From positions 1 through 16,255 of the forward strand of contig JAXDBV010000280.1 of NCBI GenBank assembly GCA_034678415.1: a stretch of DNA of 16,255 nucleotides, given 5' to 3'. This DNA comes from JAXDBV01 sp034678415. Its GTDB lineage: Bacteria; Bacteroidota; Bacteroidia; Bacteroidales; VadinHA17. The notes under the pieces were generated by a model. That model saw only the letters and a program-made list of their open reading frames with translations, was not told the DNA's origin and made no database searches. The position numbers and the translations under genes were made by a program. Below are positions 1-6,743 of this stretch, one piece after another (position 1 is the first letter of the stretch; every line of letters starts with the position of its first letter).

Positions 1-280
1 TCAAATTTACTCCAAAAATAATAATCGTAGAGTCTGTGATGTTATAGCCACATCTTCCTATTTCATTCCCTAAGTAATCATAAAGAATTTTTTCGTTATC
101 TTCTGTGTATTCTTCTATTCTTTGATCTGTTGTTATTATCGTATAGAATCCACCCATCATTAAGTTATAGCCTTTAACTAATTGCCATTTCCCGATTAGT
201 TGATTGAAATCAGGATCGTCTTTTTGACAACTAATACCTAAAATGATAGTTACTAAAAGTGAAAATGTTATTTTTCTCAT
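1..280 (-). CDS. Small lipoprotein, lipocalin-like start (3' end cut by window edge)
   Basis: Ninety-three codons are open from the ATG at 280 down to base 1, so the C-terminus lies outside the window. The protein starts MRKITFSLLV, has a hydrophobic segment to about residue 15 and then Cys18 in LGISC, a relaxed Bacteroidota lipobox, followed by QKDD as expected for an exported lipoprotein. Residues 30-32 read GKW inside LIGKWQLVKG. A G-x-W motif just after the lipid anchor is typical of small lipocalin-like Bacteroidota lipoproteins, but the assignment rests on this short motif. The gene is clearly AT-richer than the genes after 2600. It follows the recombinase gene in the same orientation, separated by a palindromic spacer, so it could be a cassette gene. 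A function cannot be named. Confidence 0.72.
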   Translation of the reverse strand, partial: MRKITFSLLVTIILGISCQKDDPDFNQLIGKWQLVKGYNLMMGGFYTIITTDQRIEEYTEDNEKILYDYLGNEIGRCGYNITDSTIIIFGVNL

Positions 281-315
281 ACTGTGAACTTTCTATTTCT
301 CAAAAAGATGTCTGA

Positions 316-346
316 AAATAGTATAAGGTTGCGTGTTTCTTACAAA
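316..346 (-). promoter_or_regulatory. Candidate promoter of the lipoprotein gene
   Basis: On the minus strand, TTTG (complement of 343-346) is followed after exactly 19 bases by TACTATTT (complement of 316-323). This resembles the Bacteroidota primary-sigma promoter TTTG-N19-TAnnTTTG: the -33 element is perfect and the -7 element matches 4 of its 6 fixed positions. The start codon at 280 would leave a leader of roughly 30 bases. If real, the cassette-like gene carries its own promoter. Confidence 0.35.
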
Positions 347-425
347 ATGCACTACAACTCGCTTATATGTACCATATCATCGTACTTATACAACATAAAC
401 GGTTGTATTTGTACCATAAAATTGC
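344..425. repeat. attC-like imperfect palindrome with direct repeats
   Basis: This spacer between the lipoprotein gene and the recombinase stop has layered symmetry. The inner arms TATATGTAC (364-372) and GTACTTATA (382-390) pair at 8 of 9 positions around a 9-base loop. The outer arms TACAAC (353-358) and GTTGTA (402-407) pair perfectly, giving a fold of about 59 bases with unequal internal spacers of 5 and 11 bases. Alternatively ATACAAC (388-394) pairs with GTTGTAT (402-408). ATACAAC and GTTGTAT each differ by one position from the integron core consensus RYYYAAC/GTTRRRY. A 13-base direct repeat, TATnTGTACCATA, occurs at 364-376 and 406-418. It may be a recombination site for the adjacent recombinase; it has not been shown to be a true attC. 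Confidence 0.45.
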
Positions 426-452
426 ATATTATATTTCAATAATGTAGCATCA

Positions 453-1550
453 CTATAAATCATCAAATGGTGATTTTATCTTCTGTAAACTTTTTTGCGA
501 TACATGAGTGTAAATTTCAGTTGTCCTGCTGCTTTTGTGTCCGAGCAATACCTGAATATATCTTAAATCTGTCCCGTTTTCCAGCAAATGTGTGGCATAT
601 GAATGCCTTAACCAGTGCAGAGTTGCCTTTTTCTTTATGCCGGATTTCCTTAAAGCATTCCTCAGTACATTTTGAAGGCTTGTCGGAGAATATGGCTCAT
701 TTTCCTTGTCTCCCCCAAAAAGCCATGTTTTTGGCCTGTATAAAGCGTAATACTCCCGCAGCATCTTAATTGTTTTGTCCGATATCGGAACATGACGGTC
801 CTTATACCCTTTGGCATTTCGTATTATAAGCATATGCCGTTTCGAATCCACATCGGTTACCTTCAGGTTCAGCAGTTCACTCCTGCGCAATCCGCAGGCG
901 TAGATCAAACTCAGCATAGCCCTGTGCTTAATATTTAAAGATGCTCCAAGTATGGCTTTTACTTCATCCTTGCTCAAAACATTGGGCAGCCTGTATTCCC
1001 TGCGCGGTCGTTTCAGCGAATCAACTTCAATATTGCTTTTACGGATCTCCCTGAAATAAAGTTTTATTGCATTAATAACCTGGTTCTGATACGAAAAACT
1101 GAACCTGTTATTTAAAATGTAACGGTCAACAAATGTGACAACATCCTGATTGTCCAGTTCCTCAATACTCTTGTTTCTGAAAAACGTTAAAAATACCACC
1201 AGCGATTCGGTATATGTTTTGACGGTATTTGTGCTGTAACGCCTGAATTTTAGCCATTCTGCAAATTTTTCTTTCTCGGAAAGAATATCACGGTTTATTT
1301 TTATTTGACTGTCTCTTATGGCCTGTCCTTCAATAGCACTACAGTCGATACGAGCTATCCCTCTGAATGATGCAAGTACCTTATCCAGGTCAAAATCCTT
1401 CCGGGGAATATACCATACGCTTTTTGTACTGCTCCATCGTGCGTTAAGCCGGTTTTTAAGTATTGTGATCAGCGAAAAATCCTTTTCAAAATTAAAGCAT
1501 ACCACCGGCTCATCCTTGTGACTGGATATATTTAGGATTATGGTCTTCAT
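453..1550 (-). CDS. Tyrosine recombinase/integrase (Xer/IntI-like)
   Basis: Site-specific recombinase of 365 residues, complete. Residues 90-180 form the SAM-like core-binding domain (FAEWLKFRRYSTNTVKTY) and 188-365 the catalytic domain. Catalytic residues visible are Arg222 (ACGLRRSELL), Lys247 (AKGYKDRHVP), His312 and Arg315 (HWLRH), His338 (LLGH) and the nucleophile Tyr347 (IYTHV). All are present, so the enzyme should be active. Residues 1-85 are an extra N-terminal region with the segment ARWSSTKSVWYIP. The C-terminal KIKSPFDDL resembles the GVRSPLDxL tail of integron integrases, but the IntI-specific insertion before the HxxRH box is absent. The AT-rich lipoprotein and palindromic spacer downstream suggest cassette capture or site-specific integration. 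It could instead be an ordinary Bacteroidota element integrase. Start: the ATG at 1550; no good ribosome binding site is seen. Confidence 0.93.
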   Translation of the reverse strand: MKTIILNISSHKDEPVVCFNFEKDFSLITILKNRLNARWSSTKSVWYIPRKDFDLDKVLASFRGIARIDCSAIEGQAIRDSQIKINRDILSEKEKFAEWLKFRRYSTNTVKTYTESLVVFLTFFRNKSIEELDNQDVVTFVDRYILNNRFSFSYQNQVINAIKLYFREIRKSNIEVDSLKRPRREYRLPNVLSKDEVKAILGASLNIKHRAMLSLIYACGLRRSELLNLKVTDVDSKRHMLIIRNAKGYKDRHVPISDKTIKMLREYYALYRPKTWLFGGDKENEPYSPTSLQNVLRNALRKSGIKKKATLHWLRHSYATHLLENGTDLRYIQVLLGHKSSRTTEIYTHVSQKSLQKIKSPFDDL

Positions 1551-1916
1551 TTCTTTTGTGCAGCAATACTAATTGAAGAATCAGGGATTTCTTCCTAACC
1601 GGATCTGAATATCATTCTCATCGCATAACGATCAATAAGACTAAACCATTCAACCTTTAACATTGCTTGCCTCCGGCTGCACTACCGTCCCGTCAGTCAC
1701 ATGAGAAACATCCCTTGCTGAGCCCTCTTTACCCGCTTCACCTTGACCGACAAAGAATTTCAAGAACAATACTAAAATAATAAAAAATAAAATAAAAACA
1801 ACATACAAAACCCGGCATATTTCTATTGAACAGTTTCTATCCCGGTATCACGGGCAACGGCTGATATACCAATAAAAATGCCAGGTCTTGTGAACATTGG
1901 TAGTCATACTTATATC

Positions 1917-1967
1917 TTATTCCGACCTTTATTCATTATTCCGACCACGTCTGACATGGCATGTCAG
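1917..1967. repeat. Direct repeat pair plus 17-base palindrome
   Basis: TTATTCCGACC occurs twice (1917-1927 and 1936-1946, period 19). It is followed at once by the perfect inverted repeat CTGACATG-G-CATGTCAG (1951-1967). The spacing of two helical turns and the tight palindrome look like an operator or recombinase binding region. No protein partner can be named. Confidence 0.4.
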
Positions 1968-1991
1968 GCCAGGGCAGCCTTTCTTATGTTA

Positions 1992-2057
1992 CCAACGGTC
2001 ATATGTATATACATATATTAATTATTGTACAGACCGTCGGCAACGGAACCTGTACAA
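1992..2057. repeat. Nested inverted repeats (possible structured DNA/RNA)
   Basis: Three overlapping symmetries are readable. ATATGTATATACATAT (2001-2016) is a perfect 16-base palindrome. CCAACGGTC (1992-2000) pairs with GACCGTCGG (2032-2040) with one mismatch. TTGTACAG (2025-2032) pairs perfectly with CTGTACAA (2050-2057), enclosing a second short stem CCGT/ACGG (2034-2037 with 2043-2046). There is no T-tract, so it is not an intrinsic terminator. The TTGTAC motif also occurs in the spacer on the other side of the recombinase (410-414 region), which may or may not be meaningful. Confidence 0.4.
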
Positions 2058-2406
2058 AAGTATATATCCGGCTCCCTTTAGCATATTTCATCACACACTC
2101 CTCCCTTACTTTATTTTTACTGTAAGGCTCTGAATACAGGAATCCCTTTGGAGGATCCGATTGAAACATCGTCCGGCTTTGTGGATATTATCCTTATCTC
2201 CGGTTAACATGGATGCCTTTTCCCCGGTTGCTCAATGGCCTTTCCCCGAAGGCATTCACGAGTAAGGGTTGGATGATATCCTGAAGGAAGCGGTATAAAC
2301 AGTCTTATTGCGGATGGATGCGGATTCATGTCGTTGTATCGATGAGACCCGGCTTGATCCTGCCCGCCCGGGGGCGTTTAACCGGGAGGAAAGTGATGGT
2401 GATTAA

Positions 2407-2550
2407 GCAGGTACGGATGCCGTAAAAAGCCTAGAGCAGCTGACCGGCCTTGCCGTGCTGAACTACTCCGGTATGATCCGCATTAAGAATAATGGATATA
2501 ATTATGTTGGCGCCAGGTGCGCCCACAGCCGGTTGAGGTTTATGGTTTGA
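2407..2550 (+). pseudogene. Possible decayed gene fragment
   Basis: A 47-codon frame with no in-frame start and a stop just upstream (2404) encodes a protein-like stretch containing SLEQLTGLAVLNYSG and RIKNNGYNYVGAR before TGA at 2548-2550. The preceding ~90 bases are open in another frame, as expected if a frameshift broke a gene. I do not recognise the family. It could equally be a chance frame in a GC-richer stretch. Confidence 0.25.
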
Positions 2551-2630
2551 CGTTCATAACATAGGCCTCAGGCTGCTTCGTACCGGACAGCAGCCTCCAG
2601 ATCCCAGCATTGTCGAAAGAGTTAAAAAAA

Positions 2631-3332
2631 TTACTGTTGCTCCGTCCCGATGAGGTCGATCAGGATAACCCCTGTTGCGCCCCTCGCCCCATAGATAGCT
2701 GCTTCAGGTCCTTTCAGCACCGTGATGGATTTCACAAACCGCGGATGTATTTCATCGATGGAAGACACGGGCACGCCGTCGACAACAAATAACGGTTGAT
2801 TACTCATGTTCACCGAAGTGATCCCACGGATCTCAATGTTTTTGCCCGTAACCTTTACGCCGGGGATCTGCCCCCTGATAAGATCATAAATATTCGAGTA
2901 CGAAGAGTAATGCCCTTCAGTCATCACAAGTTTTCCCGGAGCAACAGACAGGTTCTTCTCTTTTACGGAAGAATATCCCACATTGATGGTTTTTTCATCC
3001 TCAGGGATATACTGGTTAAGGTTAAAGGTACCGTCAAGAACGAGGAGGATGGTCGCCTGACCTTCAACTGGTATCTCCGACGAACCCAGGTGTTCGGAGA
3101 ACGCACCGATCATTCGGGCATCCGGGCGTACTCTGATCCTGAAAATGCCTTTATTGTCAGTGATAATACTGGTGTGTTTCCCGTCAACCAGGATCGCCGC
3201 ACCGGTTACCGGGGTATGATCGCTGTCGGTTACAACACCCGAAACAATCATTTTTTGACCTTTCTTCTGCCCTGTAACCTGCACCAACGTTAAAAAGCTT
3301 AATAAAAACAGAAAAAGTATCCCGGGTTTCAT
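2631..3332 (-). CDS. Stand-alone carboxypeptidase-like regulatory + TonB plug domain protein
   Basis: Exported protein of 233 residues. A signal peptide covers about 1-21 (FLFLLSFLTLVQVTGQ). Residues 28-105 look like the carboxypeptidase-regulatory-like beta-sandwich at the start of SusC-type receptors (SGVVTDSDHTPVTGAAI, TDNKGIFRI). Residues 120-230 match the TonB-dependent receptor plug (YDLIRGQIPGVKV, LFVVDGVPV, SITVLKGPEAAIYGARGATG). SusC-like receptors are usually near 1000 residues with a 22-strand barrel; here the protein ends right after the plug at a clean TAA, so no barrel exists. Short barrel-less plug proteins are known in Bacteroidota and their role is unclear; binding a ligand or TonB partner in the periplasm is inference. 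There is no SusD neighbour. It is divergent from the phosphodiesterase gene. Confidence 0.85.
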   Translation of the reverse strand: MKPGILFLFLLSFLTLVQVTGQKKGQKMIVSGVVTDSDHTPVTGAAILVDGKHTSIITDNKGIFRIRVRPDARMIGAFSEHLGSSEIPVEGQATILLVLDGTFNLNQYIPEDEKTINVGYSSVKEKNLSVAPGKLVMTEGHYSSYSNIYDLIRGQIPGVKVTGKNIEIRGITSVNMSNQPLFVVDGVPVSSIDEIHPRFVKSITVLKGPEAAIYGARGATGVILIDLIGTEQQ

Positions 3333-3350
3333 AACATGAATTTATTGAAA

Positions 3351-3381
3351 TAAAGGTACAATATTGTCCATCAAAAACCAA
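3351..3381 (-). promoter_or_regulatory. Candidate promoter of the TonB plug gene
   Basis: On the minus strand TTGG (complement of 3378-3381) lies 19 bases before TACCTTTA (complement of 3351-3358). This fits the Bacteroidota pattern TTTG-N19-TAnnTTTG with one mismatch in each element. The ATG at 3332 is about 18 bases further on. Confidence 0.5.
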
Positions 3382-3497
3382 GATGTGTTTAACAGGTCCG
3401 AATCCTCTACCAATATGCTTAAACATCTGTGTGTGAGAAAAAGTTCAGTCTGCCCTGGTTACTCCTTTTCAGCGGTATGACATTACACAGGCAATTC

Positions 3498-3528
3498 TTA
3501 GCTAATTCAGGGTTACTTTATATCTTTA
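3498..3528 (+). promoter_or_regulatory. Candidate promoter of the GDPD-transferase unit
   Basis: TTAG (3498-3501) is followed after exactly 19 bases by TATCTTTA (3521-3528), one mismatch per element from the Bacteroidota TTTG-N19-TAnnTTTG consensus. The first start codon is at 3562. It is divergent from the promoter at 3351-3381, so the 229-base gap carries both. Confidence 0.45.
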
Positions 3529-3561
3529 CCATCTATAATTCAGGTTTCATTACCACAACGA

Positions 3562-4410
3562 ATGAAGATCACTTCCACCGGCTCACGTGTCCTGATATTC
3601 TTCATCCTTCTAATGGTTTTCCTTCTGGCATACCTGTATGCTCCTGTTAACGGGAAGATACAATCCGTAGAACTGACCGACAGCGGTTCGTTCTTTTTCT
3701 TTGCTCACAGAGGGGTTTGTGATGACAGTCCTGAAAACAGTTTTGCATCCTTCCGTGCCGCCGATAGTGTTGGTATGAACGGGCTTGAAATGGATATCCG
3801 TATCAGTGCCGATACCGAACTGGTCATCTTCCACGACCCGGATGGTTTACGGATGCTGGGGTATAACCTGGTGATTGCTGAAACGACGTTTGAGCAACTG
3901 AAAAAAGCAAGACTCCTTGTTGATTCTGCACAAACGGGAGAGACGATACACTCACTGGATGAGTATTTCGATGCATTTGGCAGCCGTTTTATTGCTTACC
4001 TCGATATTAAACCTGTCAGGGGTTTCAAAAAATACCCGGTGGCACGAAAACTGGTGAGGCTGCTGATGACACACGATGCCACAGAAAGAACTATTGTGGC
4101 CAGCTATGACATCCGCTTCCTGGCATACCTTAAAATGATTCATCCGGGCATCCGCACTGCACTGGAAGGATTCAATGCAGGAAAGGAATGGATGTACGGC
4201 ATCATACCCGGGCGTTACCGTCCCGATTTCCTGTCGAGCTTTGGCCGTCAGGTGGACAAAAAACATATGGAATGGATTACCCGGAAAGGACTTTTGAACC
4301 GAAGGATCATCTACGATGTCGACAGCACAAACTTCAATGCACTGAAAGAAACAGGGCTGAAATGTATGATCATTGATTACGGATCATACCTGGAGGAGTA
4401 TTTACAATAA
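3562..4410 (+). CDS. Membrane-anchored glycerophosphodiester phosphodiesterase
   Basis: GDPD-family enzyme of 282 residues, expected to hydrolyse glycerophosphodiesters to glycerol-3-phosphate plus an alcohol. Residues 9-27 form one membrane helix (VLIFFILLMVFLLAYLY), so the TIM-barrel catalytic domain (43-282) probably faces the periplasm. Family residues are visible: His49-Arg50 (AHRG), Glu58-Asn59 (PENS), Glu76 and Asp78 (LEMDIR), His91-Asp92 (FHDP) and Lys150 (LDIK). The set of acid-base and metal-binding residues looks complete. The stop is 17 bases before the next gene, so the two are probably co-transcribed. Substrate is not readable from sequence. Pairing with a phosphoglycerol-transferase-like gene suggests that it turns over glycerophosphate-bearing envelope material, but it could be a scavenging enzyme. 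Confidence 0.9.
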   Translation: MKITSTGSRVLIFFILLMVFLLAYLYAPVNGKIQSVELTDSGSFFFFAHRGVCDDSPENSFASFRAADSVGMNGLEMDIRISADTELVIFHDPDGLRMLGYNLVIAETTFEQLKKARLLVDSAQTGETIHSLDEYFDAFGSRFIAYLDIKPVRGFKKYPVARKLVRLLMTHDATERTIVASYDIRFLAYLKMIHPGIRTALEGFNAGKEWMYGIIPGRYRPDFLSSFGRQVDKKHMEWITRKGLLNRRIIYDVDSTNFNALKETGLKCMIIDYGSYLEEYLQ

Positions 4411-4427
4411 CAGGGAAAGACAATACC

Positions 4428-6407
4428 ATGAAAAACTATATCCGGCAGCAATACCATGTTCTGTATATCCTGCTTGTGTATATTACCGGTATCCTTTCGT
4501 TCACCCTTTTCAGGCTCATACTGTTCCTTAACGAATACGGCAGGATGGCTGATATACCGGCTGCCGACAGGACAGGAGTGATGGCCCGTGCATTCCTCAT
4601 GGGTTTGAGGTTTGACACAGTGATCTCAGGATACATCCTCTTCTTCACATTCCTATTCCTGTCTGTAATGGTGATAGCGGGGATACGGAAAATCCTTCCC
4701 TATAAAGTGATACACTTCGTTATCATTCTTGGTTACCTGTTGTCTTTCCTCCTGTGTGCCATTGACATCCCTTTTTTCAGGCAGTTCTTTTCCCGCCTCA
4801 GCGTCACTGCCTTACAATGGGCTGATTCCCCGGGTTTTGTGGCAAAAATGATCATACAGGAACCCCGTTACTTCTGGACTGCCATACCTCTGCTGGTCAT
4901 ATCCATCATTTTTATATATCTTCTGAAAAAGATATTCAGGTCCTTCAGCAGGGCTGTCGCTCAGGGCGGGTTTCCTAAACCGTGGAGGCACATCGTTGCA
5001 GATGGTATGCTGTCGGTCACGGTGCTCCTTTTGTTGTTCGCCGGCATCCGGGGGAGGTTGTCGCAGAAATCTCCCATCCGTGTGGGCACGGCATACTTTT
5101 CCAACTATGCCTTTACCAACCAGCTGGGACTGAATCCCGTGTTTACCTTCATCAACAGCATGCTGGAATCGGGAGCGGATAAAAACATCCTGGAAACAGG
5201 AATAAGTGATGGACAGGCCATCCGTGAGGTGCAGCGTTTGCTTGGTATTCGTCCGTCCGGCGAATACAACTGTCCGCTGGCCAGGGCGGTAGTACCCGAT
5301 ACCCTCACGGGAAGAAAACAGAATGTGGTGATTGTAATCATGGAAAGCATGAGCACGGCCAAAATGGGAAGATACGGGAATGTAATGAGGCTGACGCCTT
5401 TTCTTGACAGCATAGCGCGGCATGGATATGTATTCGACAGTATTTATACATCGGGGATACATACCTACAACGGAGTGTATTCCACCCTGTTTTCATACCC
5501 CACTATTTACGATCACCATCCTTTGAAGGAGGTGAACATGCTAAGGTACATGGGGATCAGTAACGCACTGAAACCCCATGGTTATCAGAGCATATATTTC
5601 ACCACCCACGATGACCAGTTCGACAATATAGGCGGTTTCCTGATGAATAATAACTTTGGCATGATCGTTTCACAGAAGGACTATCCGCGTTCGGAGATTG
5701 AATCAACGCTTGGTGTGCCGGATGATGTGATGTTTGGACATGCGGTACCCATACTGGATAAGATGGCGTCTGGAGGTCAGCCTTTCCTTGCCGTATTCCT
5801 CACGGCCAGCGATCACGGACCATACGTGATACCTGACTATTTCCATCCCCGGCAGGAAAAAATCAGGGATCAGGCCGTGGAATATGCCGACTGGTCGCTG
5901 CGCAAACTGGTGTACCTGTGCTCGGGGAAGTCCTGGTTTGAACATACACTGTTTGTTTTTATCGCCGATCATGGCGCACCGCTGGATGCCGTTTATGATA
6001 TGCCCGTAAGTTATCATCATTCACCCCTCATATTTTTTTCACCGGCATTATTGGGTGAACCCCGTGTCATCACCAGCCCGGGAAATCAGGTGGATGTGTT
6101 TCCCACAATCATGGGAATACTTAAGTTGCCCTACATCAACAATACCCTCGGTATTGATCTCCTGAAGAAGTCACGTCCCTTCAGTTATTTCTCCTCCGAT
6201 GACAAGATAGGTGTTATCGGCAACGGTTTTTTCCTGGTGATGAGACCCGGGGGAGAAGAAAGTCTTTACAGGTACCGGCACCGGGATACCGGGAATTACA
6301 TTCATCAGTATCCTGCCATCGCTGATTCCATGAAACAGTATGCACTGGTGAACATGCAGGTTGCACAATGGATGGTAAGAAACAGGAAGACACTGTGCGG
6401 GGAATAA
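4428..6407 (+). CDS. LTA synthase-family membrane phosphotransferase (sulfatase fold)
   Basis: Protein of 659 residues. The N-terminal part has about five membrane helices (roughly 11-34, 62-86, 91-115, 149-167, 190-207) and residues 296-580 form an exported sulfatase/alkaline-phosphatase-type domain. Predicted metal and catalytic residues in LtaS-like order are Glu306 (VIVIMES), nucleophile Thr346 (GIHTYNG), Asp462-His463 (ASDHGPY), Asp514-His515 (ADHG) and His530-His531 (YHHSP). The family includes Gram-positive LtaS and proteobacterial MdoB/OpgB, which transfer phosphoglycerol from phosphatidylglycerol. In a Gram-negative Bacteroidota the acceptor would be a periplasmic glycan, lipid or surface polysaccharide, not lipoteichoic acid. 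Phosphoethanolamine transfer is an alternative. It is the second gene of a unit with the upstream phosphodiesterase. Confidence 0.88.
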   Translation: MKNYIRQQYHVLYILLVYITGILSFTLFRLILFLNEYGRMADIPAADRTGVMARAFLMGLRFDTVISGYILFFTFLFLSVMVIAGIRKILPYKVIHFVIILGYLLSFLLCAIDIPFFRQFFSRLSVTALQWADSPGFVAKMIIQEPRYFWTAIPLLVISIIFIYLLKKIFRSFSRAVAQGGFPKPWRHIVADGMLSVTVLLLLFAGIRGRLSQKSPIRVGTAYFSNYAFTNQLGLNPVFTFINSMLESGADKNILETGISDGQAIREVQRLLGIRPSGEYNCPLARAVVPDTLTGRKQNVVIVIMESMSTAKMGRYGNVMRLTPFLDSIARHGYVFDSIYTSGIHTYNGVYSTLFSYPTIYDHHPLKEVNMLRYMGISNALKPHGYQSIYFTTHDDQFDNIGGFLMNNNFGMIVSQKDYPRSEIESTLGVPDDVMFGHAVPILDKMASGGQPFLAVFLTASDHGPYVIPDYFHPRQEKIRDQAVEYADWSLRKLVYLCSGKSWFEHTLFVFIADHGAPLDAVYDMPVSYHHSPLIFFSPALLGEPRVITSPGNQVDVFPTIMGILKLPYINNTLGIDLLKKSRPFSYFSSDDKIGVIGNGFFLVMRPGGEESLYRYRHRDTGNYIHQYPAIADSMKQYALVNMQVAQWMVRNRKTLCGE

Positions 6408-6743
6408 GGCCGGGTTAAGAAACGGTTGATGGCAGCAGACTCACCTAAGGCAGACAAGCGGATCATCCGGCGTTCCCCTTCACAGGCAGGATGTTCCACG
6501 TGGATGATATGCAGACGAGATTTTCGGCACCCCGGGAAGAATTGTCCCCGGAAAGGTTCGCCGCAGCTATGACCGGGAAATGACAAGACAAAATTTTCTG
6601 CATTGAAAAACAGTACCTTGTGCAGGTTTATTGATTGGAGCTTGATCGACAGTGAAACAAAGTGAACAATTTATACGTAAAATTACTTTATAAGCCCCTT
6701 GAATCCTGTTACAATATTCCAAATACTTTAATATCATACTACT
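6408..6743. other. Intergenic gap, no gene seen
   Basis: Between the transferase stop and the FISUMP gene, the first ~170 bases are GC-rich with no credible frame; the last ~140 are AT-rich and presumably hold the promoter. TACCTTGT (6614-6621) is a weak -7-like match without a well-placed -33 partner. No terminator hairpin with a T-run was found. Confidence 0.5.

Larger units (their letters stand above)
1551..2630. other. Long gene-poor region
   Basis: More than 1 kb between the recombinase start and the TonB plug stop has no convincing intact gene. It holds an AT-rich stretch (about 1755-1810), the palindrome cluster at 1917-2057 and a possible gene remnant at 2407-2550; composition becomes GC-richer from about 2140. 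A 52-codon minus-strand frame (1808 to 1650) would encode one hydrophobic helix plus a Gly-rich tail, but it has only a TTG start. The region may be a decayed or mobile-element boundary. Confidence 0.6.

Noticed and set aside
4812..5462. 216-codon minus-strand frame inside the LTA synthase-family gene
   Set aside because: It lies wholly within a gene whose plus-strand frame has clear family motifs; no recognisable protein.
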